This document shows, piece after piece, positions 35,552-43,017 of a DNA stretch of 64,000 nucleotides. The notes beneath the pieces were generated by a model. It searched no databases and was not told the DNA's origin. It was given only the letters and a program-made list of their open reading frames with translations. The position numbers were made by a program, and so were the translations under genes. How positions within the stretch are numbered: position 1 is the first letter of the stretch; every line of letters starts with the position of its first letter. Source of the DNA: Rahnella sikkimica (GTDB lineage Bacteria > Pseudomonadota > Gammaproteobacteria > Enterobacterales > Enterobacteriaceae). The DNA lies in the NCBI RefSeq assembly GCF_002951615.1, contig NZ_CP019062.1, positions 682,001-746,000 on the forward strand, in the 5' to 3' direction.

Positions 35552-37000
35552 TTAACGGAAAGGCGGTTCGTTGAAGGTACGCAATTTGCGTGAATGCAGA
35601 TGGTCGCCCTCGGCACGCAGCAGGTCGATGGCGCAGATGCCGATTTGCAGGTGCTCCGAAATCGCGCCTTCATAGAATTTATTGGCCTGACCCGGCAGTT
35701 TGATCTCGCCGTGCAAGGGTTTATCAGACACGCACAACAATGTGCCGTAAGGCACACGGAAACGGTAGCCCTGCGCGGCAATGGTGGCGCTTTCCATATC
35801 CACGGCTACGGCGCGGCTGAGGTTAAACCGCAGCGCCGACGCCGCATAACGCAGTTCCCAGTTCCGGTCATCGGTCGTCACAACAGTCCCGGTGCGCAGG
35901 CGCTGTTTAACTTCCTCGCCCGGCATACCGCTCATCTTCTTCGTGGCGTCATACAGCGCGCGCTGCACTTCAGCGATGCTTGGGATCGGGATATCCGGCG
36001 GTAAGACGGCGTCCAGAACATGGTCGTCACGCAGGTAAGCATGTGCCAGTACGTAATCACCAATCGACTGCGTTTCGCGTAATCCGCCACAGTGACCAAT
36101 CATCAGCCAGACGTGCGGGCGCAGAACGGCCAGATGGTCGCAGATGGTTTTCGCATTCGCCGGGCCGACGCCAATATTGACCAGCGTAATCCCTGCGCCA
36201 TCGCGGGCAATCAGGTGATAGGCGGGCATCTGGTGTTTTTTCCACGCGAGATCAGAAACGGCCTGTTCCGGGTTTTGCGTCTCAGCGGTGATAAAGACGC
36301 TGCCTGCGCAGGCCAGCGCTTCATACGGGCTGTCCGGGTCGGCGATTTGCGCACACGCCCAGCTCACGAACTCATCGACATAACGGGTGTAGTTGGTGAA
36401 CAACACGTAAGGCTGGAAATGTTCGATCAACGTGCCGGTGTAATGGCGCAGACGGGCCAGCGAGAAATCAGCACGTAACGCATTGAAATGGGAAAGCGGG
36501 AAGGTATCACCCGGATATTGCAGGCCGTCTGCGATTTCATCGCCAATCTGTGAAAGTTCGGTGGTCGGAAAATGCTTCGCCAGCCCGGCGCTCATCGAGC
36601 GGTCCAGCAACAGATCTGAACCGTCAATCACGTAGGAATAGGGGATTTCCTGCTGCGACGGCACGACTTCAATCAGCGTGTCATATTCGTCTTCGAGCAG
36701 GGAAAGCTGTTCCAGCAGGTAATCGCGAAACAGCTCGGGATGGGTGATGGTATTGGCATATCGCCCCGGATGTGAAAAACGCCCATAGGCGCGGGTCGGG
36801 TTTTTGGCAGGCGTTACGCCGTCCCAACTGACGCGCAGTTCCGGGTAAACGAACAGCCCGGCTGCTCTGGCCGCCACATCCGGCAGCGTGCCCTGAACGA
36901 TGAAATCTTTAATCGCATCCCGCAGGGCGGCGACGGAGTTGTTGTACATCTCTTCAAGCTTATCAATCGCCTGTGCGGAGGTGAGGGATTTGTTATCCAT
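35552..37000 (-). CDS. amn: AMP nucleosidase
   Basis: Hydrolyses AMP to adenine and ribose 5-phosphate; 482 aa (E. coli 484). The match is near identity in the C-terminal half, from LVNIGVGPANAKTICDHLAVL through RTGTVVTTDDRNWELRY to the terminal LRTFNEPPFR. I chose the ATG at 37000 (MDNKSLTSAQAIDKL), which has AAAGGA eight bases upstream, rather than a start 69 nt upstream. No PhoB box was recognised, although amn belongs to the Pho regulon in E. coli. Confidence 0.96.
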   Translation of the reverse strand: MDNKSLTSAQAIDKLEEMYNNSVAALRDAIKDFIVQGTLPDVAARAAGLFVYPELRVSWDGVTPAKNPTRAYGRFSHPGRYANTITHPELFRDYLLEQLSLLEDEYDTLIEVVPSQQEIPYSYVIDGSDLLLDRSMSAGLAKHFPTTELSQIGDEIADGLQYPGDTFPLSHFNALRADFSLARLRHYTGTLIEHFQPYVLFTNYTRYVDEFVSWACAQIADPDSPYEALACAGSVFITAETQNPEQAVSDLAWKKHQMPAYHLIARDGAGITLVNIGVGPANAKTICDHLAVLRPHVWLMIGHCGGLRETQSIGDYVLAHAYLRDDHVLDAVLPPDIPIPSIAEVQRALYDATKKMSGMPGEEVKQRLRTGTVVTTDDRNWELRYAASALRFNLSRAVAVDMESATIAAQGYRFRVPYGTLLCVSDKPLHGEIKLPGQANKFYEGAISEHLQIGICAIDLLRAEGDHLHSRKLRTFNEPPFR

Positions 37001-37353
37001 ACGCTTTTCCTTTGTGCTTCGTTCATCATCATTCTTTCTAAATATGGCTTGTCTGGCCGGAGCCGCCAATGTTTTATTGGCGGGCGGTTGCCGGATGATG
37101 GTTTTATGAGCGAAGAGTGAAAGGCAGTCTGCATCAGGCGTGGGAATTCTGATGTGACTAATCGGGTTTAATTAATCACTATAAAAAATTGAGTTAGTAG
37201 AAATTTTTAGCAATAGATTATGTTCATCAAGGCCTTACTGGATCTTCCTGACTGCCATATTATGATACGCATAGCATTATCTTACTTCCCAGCAGAGGAA
37301 AACAGATGATGAAAAATAAAAGACAAATTTAAGTTCAAACAGGAGTATTTCGA
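37001..37353. other. Intergenic region upstream of amn
   Basis: A 353-bp gap between divergent genes. It holds an inverted repeat at 37063-37083, then an AT-rich stretch (about 37150-37330) that probably carries the promoter of the lipoprotein gene. No small gene was convincing. Confidence 0.5.
37063..37083. repeat. Hairpin in the amn leader
   Basis: CCGCCAAT-GTTTT-ATTGGCGG: eight perfect base pairs around a five-base loop, 63 bp upstream of the amn start. It would form in the 5' leader of amn mRNA if transcription begins further upstream. Confidence 0.6.
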
Positions 37354-37962
37354 TTGAAACGTTTTATGGGAATTGTCGGGGTTTTGTTATTAGCAGGCTG
37401 CTCAACACTTTCTACAGTACATGACTACAATAAGAACTTAACGGATTATACCGGGGATAAAAAAGCGGGAATTGCATTTAATATCGATTACAGTCAGGTC
37501 AGGGTTTATCCGGAGACTAAAGACTGCGTTGATTTATATTCGAAGAATAATGGTTTTGTACCGCGAAGTATTTTTGAGAATAGTGGGTTATCTGAGAGCA
37601 AAAAAATAGGCATTCCTGAAGCCGAAGGCATGAGAAAAGGGAGTCAGGAATTTTGGGTTAGCGCCAATGACAACCTCGCGATAAGAGTGCTGTATACCGG
37701 GAAAACTGGCGCTAAGAATTTCTTTGCGCCTAAAATTGCTGTCTCGGAGAGCATCATTGCTTTCAAGCCTCAGCCTGGCGCTTTCTATTATGCAACGGTG
37801 GATTTTCATAATCAGGATCCCGAAACAGGGAAATATCTGAGGGTTTATCAGATTGTTAAAGATAGTACAGGTAGGGAACAGCTTAAGCATGTGGACATTT
37901 TGAATATTAAAAACTGCGCCGGACAACAACCCTGGTTTACAAAAGGCACAGCCGTTATTTAA
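37354..37962 (+). CDS. Orphan lipoprotein of unknown function
   Basis: 202 aa with a lipoprotein signal and lipobox LLAGC at Cys16, so probably anchored to the outer membrane. The start is a TTG at 37354, with CAGGAG eight bases upstream; an ATG four codons later would leave a very short signal. I do not recognise the family. The mature part is rich in Lys, Tyr and Asn. Base composition is visibly more AT-rich than in the neighbouring genes, which suggests later acquisition. It stands alone between amn and dhaM. Confidence 0.8.
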   Translation: MKRFMGIVGVLLLAGCSTLSTVHDYNKNLTDYTGDKKAGIAFNIDYSQVRVYPETKDCVDLYSKNNGFVPRSIFENSGLSESKKIGIPEAEGMRKGSQEFWVSANDNLAIRVLYTGKTGAKNFFAPKIAVSESIIAFKPQPGAFYYATVDFHNQDPETGKYLRVYQIVKDSTGREQLKHVDILNIKNCAGQQPWFTKGTAVI

Positions 37963-38002
37963 TACTTTTGCTACATGAATAATTTTGATTGTTAGTTATC
38001 CG

Positions 38003-38040
38003 CGCACAATAACCGCCCGTTTCCCGGCGGGTATTGTGCG
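38003..38040. terminator. Hairpin between the lipoprotein gene and dhaM
   Basis: CGCACAATA and TATTGTGCG, followed inward by CCGCC and GGCGG, form a long stem with one bulge and a CGTTTCCC loop. It lies between convergent genes and probably ends both transcripts, although no T-run is present. Confidence 0.55.
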
Positions 38041-38057
38041 ATGGTTTCCGATGATGC

Positions 38058-39494
38058 TTACACAGCCTGCGGGCGGATAACGCGTTTTTGTGTCATATCA
38101 AGCGTCAGCCCGTCACCGGGAATAATGTTTTTAAGTGCATCATATTGCTGGCAGAGAAACGCAATGCCGGCCTCGCGGGCAATAATTGCGCTGTGAGAAA
38201 CGTCACTTCCTGCACGCAGGCAAATGCCTTTAATCTGCTGCGCATCGAGCTGCAATACCGTCGAAGGGAAAATGTCGTCGGCGATAACTATGGCAGGCCA
38301 GCTGATCGCCGGTTGTGAGACGGCATTGCCCGACAGATGCGCCAGTGTGCGGTTTCGCAGATCGTCGATATCGATATAACGCGCCTGCAGATAGGTGTCG
38401 TTGAGCTGACGATATTGTTTGCTGAGATCCGTCATCACGGAATCCCACGCCCAGGAGGCGCTGCAATATTTCTCGCTGATGATCCGGCACGCCTCTTCAT
38501 ACAAATCTGCATCATCAAGCAACATATGGTGGCCGGAAAAAATGGCGGCAATATCGGCGGAGTATTTCTCTTCGGCCAATACGGTAAGCGCGTTCAGATC
38601 GTCAAGCGTCAGTTCGATGGCGCGCATTAAATTCCGCTGTTCCTGCAAGACGTCCGCGCAAGGTTGCAGACCGGGCAATTGATGCGGTAAATCCCACAAC
38701 ACGGCGCTGCCTTCCACGCGGGCAAGGGGCGCTGGGGCGGGATTTTCTGCTTTCGCTATCTCCGTGCTTTCGCCAAAATCTTCGGCGGCCAGCGCCGTGA
38801 AGGCCGCCAGCGCGGCGTCTGCCTGCGGGCCACGTGCCAGCAATTTCAGTGTGTCATTGCAACGCACCTGCAACAGCGCGATCTGGTTGATGTTGTCCGG
38901 CGTCGCCCGCTTTCCGGCTTTTTCCAAAACCAGTTCGGCATCAAAGCCGGAAAGTGCGGAAACCAGACGCGAGGCGGGGCGCACATGCAGACCGTTTGGA
39001 TTCCGGATAACGACTGTCACAGACAGTGCGTCGCGATCGTCGGCAAAAGCGGCAACAACCGGCGATGGCGGCGCTTGCGGTGGTAAACCCAGCTGAACGC
39101 GTTTTGCCTCAAGCGCATTCATCGCATCGTTAATCACTTTGTCGATACCGTCTCCGTTGGCCGCGCTGACCGTAGCCGCCAGCGTGCCTTCGACCAGCGG
39201 CGCGGCGCATAGCCGGACTTTGGCGGCAATCGCCGGATCCAGCAAATCCAGCGCGGTTTCGGCACTGAGCAGCGCACTGCCAATGTCCATCATCACCAGC
39301 ACATGGTCGGTATCGGCGACGGACTCAATGGCTTCCATCACTTTTATCGGGTCCGTGCCAATCGGATTATCCACATCGTCAATGCCCGCAGCGATGGCCA
39401 GCTTGCAGCCATCGCCGGACAGCATCTGCCGGGCCAGTTCTGCGACACCATTGCCTAACTGGGCACTATGAGAAACGATCACCAGGTTTACCAT
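38058..39494 (-). CDS. dhaM: Dihydroxyacetone kinase phosphotransfer subunit DhaM
   Basis: Multiphosphoryl protein that passes phosphate from PEP to the ADP bound to DhaL; 478 aa (E. coli 472). Three domains are seen: a mannose-type EIIA (about 1-135, His9 in IVSHSAQLGNG), an HPr-like domain (about 155-245, His in NGLHVRPASRLV) and a truncated Enzyme I N-terminal domain (about 265-478, His in DVSHSAIIAREAGI). Last gene of the leftward dhaKLM operon. Confidence 0.95.
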   Translation of the reverse strand: MVNLVIVSHSAQLGNGVAELARQMLSGDGCKLAIAAGIDDVDNPIGTDPIKVMEAIESVADTDHVLVMMDIGSALLSAETALDLLDPAIAAKVRLCAAPLVEGTLAATVSAANGDGIDKVINDAMNALEAKRVQLGLPPQAPPSPVVAAFADDRDALSVTVVIRNPNGLHVRPASRLVSALSGFDAELVLEKAGKRATPDNINQIALLQVRCNDTLKLLARGPQADAALAAFTALAAEDFGESTEIAKAENPAPAPLARVEGSAVLWDLPHQLPGLQPCADVLQEQRNLMRAIELTLDDLNALTVLAEEKYSADIAAIFSGHHMLLDDADLYEEACRIISEKYCSASWAWDSVMTDLSKQYRQLNDTYLQARYIDIDDLRNRTLAHLSGNAVSQPAISWPAIVIADDIFPSTVLQLDAQQIKGICLRAGSDVSHSAIIAREAGIAFLCQQYDALKNIIPGDGLTLDMTQKRVIRPQAV

Positions 39495-39507
39495 CGCGTT
39501 ATCCTTA

Positions 39508-40137
39508 CTATTTGGCTGCGGCTGCCAGCATCTGAATCATAAACATCACCGAGGTTGCGCCCGGATCCTGATGGCCGATGCTGCGCTCACCGAGATAGCT
39601 GGCGCGACCTTTGCGCGCCTGCATGGTGATGGTGGCACGGGCGGCGGCTTCGGCCCGTTCACTGGCGGCATCCAGCGCGGCAGTGACGGACAAATGCTGT
39701 TCGCTCGACTGACGCAGTGAATCCACCACCGGCAGCCAGACGTCGCACATGGTTTTATCGCCGGGCTCGGCTTTGCCGCGGCTGAGCACGCCTTCCGCAC
39801 CTTCGCGGATCATCTCGCACAACTCTTCCAGCGTCAGGCTCTGATGCGCCTGAGTGACCGTTGCGGCGCGGATAAAGAACGTCCCGAGCAGCGGGCCGCT
39901 GGCACCACCGACGTTGGAAAGCAGCGTCATACCGGTGTTTTTGAGGATAAAACCAATGTCTTTGTCCGCAATAGACGGCAGTTTCTCCACCACTTTGCTG
40001 AAACCCCGGTGCATATTCATGCCGTGATCGGCGTCGCCGATTTCTTTATCCAGCCCGGTCAGAAAATCACTTTCCTTCGTGAAAATATCGCCGCAGCGGT
40101 AGAGCCAGTTGACGATTTGTGTTCTGTTCAGTGACAT
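39508..40137 (-). CDS. dhaL: Dihydroxyacetone kinase ADP-binding subunit DhaL
   Basis: Helical-barrel subunit of the PTS-dependent dihydroxyacetone kinase, 209 aa. It holds ADP permanently as phosphate acceptor, using the Mg-binding motif DKEIGDADHGMNMHRG near residue 30. GEKTMCDVWLPVVD-like and RASYLGERSIGHQDPGATS motifs are typical. It lies between dhaK and dhaM with short gaps. Confidence 0.95.
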   Translation of the reverse strand: MSLNRTQIVNWLYRCGDIFTKESDFLTGLDKEIGDADHGMNMHRGFSKVVEKLPSIADKDIGFILKNTGMTLLSNVGGASGPLLGTFFIRAATVTQAHQSLTLEELCEMIREGAEGVLSRGKAEPGDKTMCDVWLPVVDSLRQSSEQHLSVTAALDAASERAEAAARATITMQARKGRASYLGERSIGHQDPGATSVMFMIQMLAAAAK

Positions 40138-40147
40138 GTTTTTTTCC

Positions 40148-41218
40148 TTATTGTCCCCAGTTCAGGCCGGGGGTATGTACCGGTGCATCCCAGAGCGCCA
40201 GCGTGTCGTTATCGACTTTCAGCAGCGTGATGGAAAACCCTGACATATCCAGAGAGGTGCAGTAGGTGCCAACCAGGTTGCGTTCGATGGTGATGCCGGT
40301 CTGCTGGCAGCGTTGTTCCAGGCGGTGATAAACGCCATAAAGTTCAGATAGCGGGGTGGCACCCAGATTATTGACCAGCGCAATCACGCGGTCTCCGTTG
40401 CCCAGCGCCTGTTTACCTTGCTGGACATCCTGCCAGTTGCCCTGCGCGGTATCCCACTGGCGCAGCGTGCGGCTGTAGGTGCCGTTTTCCAGCAGCGTAT
40501 CGAACATTTCATCGACGGTCTGATCGAGCGAACTGAAGCGGCGGCGGTCAATGCCCGGTTCGCCGTGAATGCCAACGCCGAACTCCATTTCGTCTTCTTT
40601 GAGCGTGAAAGAGGGTTGTCCGGCCGCAGGTACAGTACATGCGCCGAGGGCGATGCCGATGGAATGGCCGAGGTTATTGAGTTTTCGCCCCAGTTCAGCG
40701 CAGGCGTCCAGCGAATCACCGCGTTCAGCGGCGGCACCCACCAGTTTTTCGATAAGTACGGTATTCGCCACGCCGCGCCGTCCGGCGGTATACAGGCTGT
40801 CTTTAACCGCCACGTCATCGTCCACCACGATGGTCGACACTTTTACGCCGCTTTCGTGCAGCAGTTCTGCGGCGGTTTCGAAATTAAGAATGTCGCCGGT
40901 GTAGTTTTTAATGATCAGCAGAACGCCTTCTCCGCCGTCGATATGCATCGCGCATTCGAACATTTTGTCGGGCGTCGGCGAGGTGAAGATTTCCCCCGGA
41001 CACGCGCCGGACAACATCCCCTGACCAATAAATCCGCAGTGCATAGGCTCATGCCCGCTGCCGCCGCCGGAAAGCAGCGCCACTTTTCCGGCCACGGGCG
41101 CATCGGCGCGGGTGACATAAACAGGATCCTGGTGAAGTGTCAGTTCCGGGTGAGCCTTTGCCAGCCCGCTCAATTGTTCACTCAGCACATCTTCTACACG
41201 GTTAATGAGCTTTTTCAT
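40148..41218 (-). CDS. dhaK: Dihydroxyacetone kinase substrate-binding subunit DhaK
   Basis: Binds dihydroxyacetone covalently through a histidine and receives phosphate from DhaL-ATP; 356 aa, the same length as E. coli DhaK. Motifs are LLSGGGSGHEPMHCGFIG near residue 45, IIKNYTGDILNFE, and the active-site His in GVGIHGEPGIDRR. I chose the ATG at 41218 (MKKLINRVEDVL), with GGAG nine bases upstream, rather than one 57 nt upstream. It is divergent from dhaD. Confidence 0.95.
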   Translation of the reverse strand: MKKLINRVEDVLSEQLSGLAKAHPELTLHQDPVYVTRADAPVAGKVALLSGGGSGHEPMHCGFIGQGMLSGACPGEIFTSPTPDKMFECAMHIDGGEGVLLIIKNYTGDILNFETAAELLHESGVKVSTIVVDDDVAVKDSLYTAGRRGVANTVLIEKLVGAAAERGDSLDACAELGRKLNNLGHSIGIALGACTVPAAGQPSFTLKEDEMEFGVGIHGEPGIDRRRFSSLDQTVDEMFDTLLENGTYSRTLRQWDTAQGNWQDVQQGKQALGNGDRVIALVNNLGATPLSELYGVYHRLEQRCQQTGITIERNLVGTYCTSLDMSGFSITLLKVDNDTLALWDAPVHTPGLNWGQ

Positions 41219-41360
41219 TATGCGTACTCCGTCGGAGGTTATCTGATGCTGCCCCTTATGGGCGGTGGCAGTCATCGTGCGTAGGGTTACCGGTCATTGT
41301 CACCTGGCCGATAGAGTGATTCTGGATGAGTTAGCCGTAAAAAGAATTTCGGAAAAATGG

Positions 41361-41375
41361 GTTCCAATACGGAAC
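41361..41375. promoter_or_regulatory. Palindrome 1, candidate DhaR site (dhaK side)
   Basis: GTTCC-AATAC-GGAAC: perfect five-base arms with a five-base spacer. Its centre is 150 bp from the dhaK start. Confidence 0.55.
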
Positions 41376-41392
41376 ATGAATCAGGTTTTTTT

Positions 41393-41407
41393 GTTTCTAA
41401 ATGGAAC
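41393..41407. promoter_or_regulatory. Palindrome 2, candidate DhaR site (dhaK side)
   Basis: GTTTC-TAAAT-GGAAC: the same arm and spacer layout as palindrome 1, with one mismatched pair. Its centre is 32 bp from that of palindrome 1, about three helical turns. Confidence 0.5.
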
Positions 41408-41613
41408 GTTTTGGAAAGGGAAAAACGAAAACTGGGACGCAGCGCTCTTTTCCGGCGGGCTTTCGCGGCAAAGATAGAACCGCGACAGAAAGTTTTTTGC
41501 GTCTGCCCTGCGATTTTCAGCATGTCAGGCTGTTTCGTTCATCCGCCGTGGTGAATGATTTTGACGAAAACGACGGACAGCGATCGCAATCCACAGTTTT
41601 TTTGTGGTTTTAC

Positions 41614-41628
41614 GTTTCATTATGAAAC
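41614..41628. promoter_or_regulatory. Palindrome 3, candidate DhaR site (dhaD side)
   Basis: GTTTC-ATTAT-GAAAC, extending to perfect ten-base arms over 41611-41631 (TACGTTTCAT and ATGAAACGTA). Its centre is 187 bp from the dhaD start. Confidence 0.6.
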
Positions 41629-41645
41629 GTATTGTTTTTCAGAAG

Positions 41646-41660
41646 GTTTCAAATCAGAAC
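41646..41660. promoter_or_regulatory. Palindrome 4, candidate DhaR site (dhaD side)
   Basis: GTTTC-AAATC-AGAAC: the same layout with one mismatched pair. Its centre is 32 bp from that of palindrome 3 and 155 bp from the dhaD start. Confidence 0.45.
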
Positions 41661-41807
41661 AAAAACGCGAAAGATTTTTTTATGCCTCGCGCGCCCTACA
41701 GTGATTGCATCACGTCGGGACAACATTTCGCTCCGCAGGCTATTGAAAGCAGAGAGAACGTGACCCGGCGACATTCTGCAAACATGGACTATCTGAGGGC
41801 GAAAACA

Positions 41808-42905
41808 ATGCTGAAAGTGATTCAATCTCCGGCCAAATATCTTCAGGGTGCTGACGCGTCTGCGTCATTCGGGCAATACGCTAAAAATCTGGCGGAGAGC
41901 TATTTCGTGATTGCCGACGACTTCGTGATGAAGCTCGCCGGGGACAAAGTGATTAATGGCCTGCACGATTTCGGCGTCAGCTGCCACGCGGAGCGCTTTA
42001 AGGGCGAATGCAGCCATGCCGAAATTAACCGTCTGATTGTCATCCTGAAACAAAAAGGATGTCAGGGCGTGGTCGGTATCGGCGGCGGCAAAACGCTGGA
42101 TACGGCAAAAGCCATCGGCTACTACCAGAAATTACCGGTGATTGTGGTGCCGACGATTGCCTCAACGGATGCGCCGACCAGCGCGTTGTCCGTGATTTAT
42201 ACCGAAGCGGGCGAGTTTGAAGAGTATCTGGTTTACCCGAAAAACCCGGACATGGTGGTGATGGATACCACGATTATCGCGAAAGCGCCGGTGCGTTTGC
42301 TGGTCGCCGGGATGGGTGATGCGCTCTCAACCTGGTTTGAAGCCAAAGCCTGTTATGACTCCCGCGCCACCAGTATGGCGGGCGGGCAATCTACCGTGGC
42401 GGCGCTCAGCCTGGCGCGTTTGTGTTTCGATACGCTGCTGGCGGAAGGTGAAAAAGCGCGTCTGGCCTGTGAGGCCAATGTGGTTACCGACGCTCTCGAA
42501 CGCATCGTTGAGGCCAATACCTATCTCAGCGGGATTGGTTTTGAAAGCAGCGGGCTGGCCGCCGCACATGCGATCCATAACGGATTCACGATTCTGGAAG
42601 AGTGCCATCATTTGTATCACGGCGAAAAAGTGGCGTTTGGCACGCTGTCACAACTGGTGCTGCAAAACAGCCCGATGGAAGAAATCGAAACCGTGCTCGG
42701 TTTTTGCCACAAGGTCGGGCTGCCGGTGACGCTGGGCGAAATGGGCGTCAAAGAGGACATTGAAGCGAAGATTATGGCGGTGGCGCAGGCGACCTGTGCG
42801 GAAGGGGAAACCATTCACAACATGCCTTTCCCGGTTTCGCCAGACAGCGTTTACGCCGCCATCGTGACGGCAGATAAATTGGGGCAGCAGTGGCTGGCGC
42901 GCTGA
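41808..42905 (+). CDS. dhaD: Glycerol dehydrogenase DhaD
   Basis: NAD-dependent, metal-dependent glycerol dehydrogenase that makes dihydroxyacetone for DhaKLM; 365 aa. It is close to Klebsiella DhaD from the first residues ([14 protein letters not shown]) to the last ([10 protein letters not shown]). [17 protein letters not shown] is the NAD-binding loop; metal ligands are expected at Asp in [13 protein letters not shown] and at two His in [12 protein letters not shown] and [11 protein letters not shown] chose the ATG at 41808, since longer frames extend into the operator region. A terminator follows at 42953-42994. Confidence 0.94.
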   Translation: MLKVIQSPAKYLQGADASASFGQYAKNLAESYFVIADDFVMKLAGDKVINGLHDFGVSCHAERFKGECSHAEINRLIVILKQKGCQGVVGIGGGKTLDTAKAIGYYQKLPVIVVPTIASTDAPTSALSVIYTEAGEFEEYLVYPKNPDMVVMDTTIIAKAPVRLLVAGMGDALSTWFEAKACYDSRATSMAGGQSTVAALSLARLCFDTLLAEGEKARLACEANVVTDALERIVEANTYLSGIGFESSGLAAAHAIHNGFTILEECHHLYHGEKVAFGTLSQLVLQNSPMEEIETVLGFCHKVGLPVTLGEMGVKEDIEAKIMAVAQATCAEGETIHNMPFPVSPDSVYAAIVTADKLGQQWLAR

Positions 42906-42952
42906 ATCGCCGCGCAAAACTGATCTGACCGTTCATCTGCGGCATAACGTTT

Positions 42953-42994
42953 CCCCTCTGACTCTGTGACAAATGCAGATCAGAGGGGTTTTTT
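42953..42994 (+). terminator. Terminator between dhaD and dhaR
   Basis: CCCCTCTGA and TCAGAGGGG arms enclose an 18-base loop and are followed by six T. dhaR starts 24 bp later, so read-through or a promoter inside this segment is needed for dhaR. Confidence 0.75.
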
Positions 42995-43017
42995 ATGACA
43001 CATAAACGGAAAAGGTT

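Larger units (their letters stand above)
41219..41807. promoter_or_regulatory. dhaK-dhaD divergent regulatory region
   Basis: A 589-bp region with no believable gene. It has four related palindromes in two pairs (41361/41393 and 41614/41646), each pair centred 32 bp apart and each about 150-187 bp from the start codon it faces. A further inverted repeat CCACA...TGTGG lies at 41591-41607. No clear sigma-54 (-24/-12) element was found. Confidence 0.65.

Noticed and set aside
37001..37353. Pho box upstream of amn
   Set aside because: amn is in the Pho regulon of E. coli, but no CTGTCAT-like direct repeats are present here.
40418..41284. Long open frame antisense to dhaK
   Set aside because: Shadow of dhaK; no start signal and no recognisable domain.
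41219..41807. Sigma-54 promoters for dhaK or dhaD
   Set aside because: No TGGC-N7/8-TTGC element was found on either strand, and DhaR lacks the GAFTGA loop.
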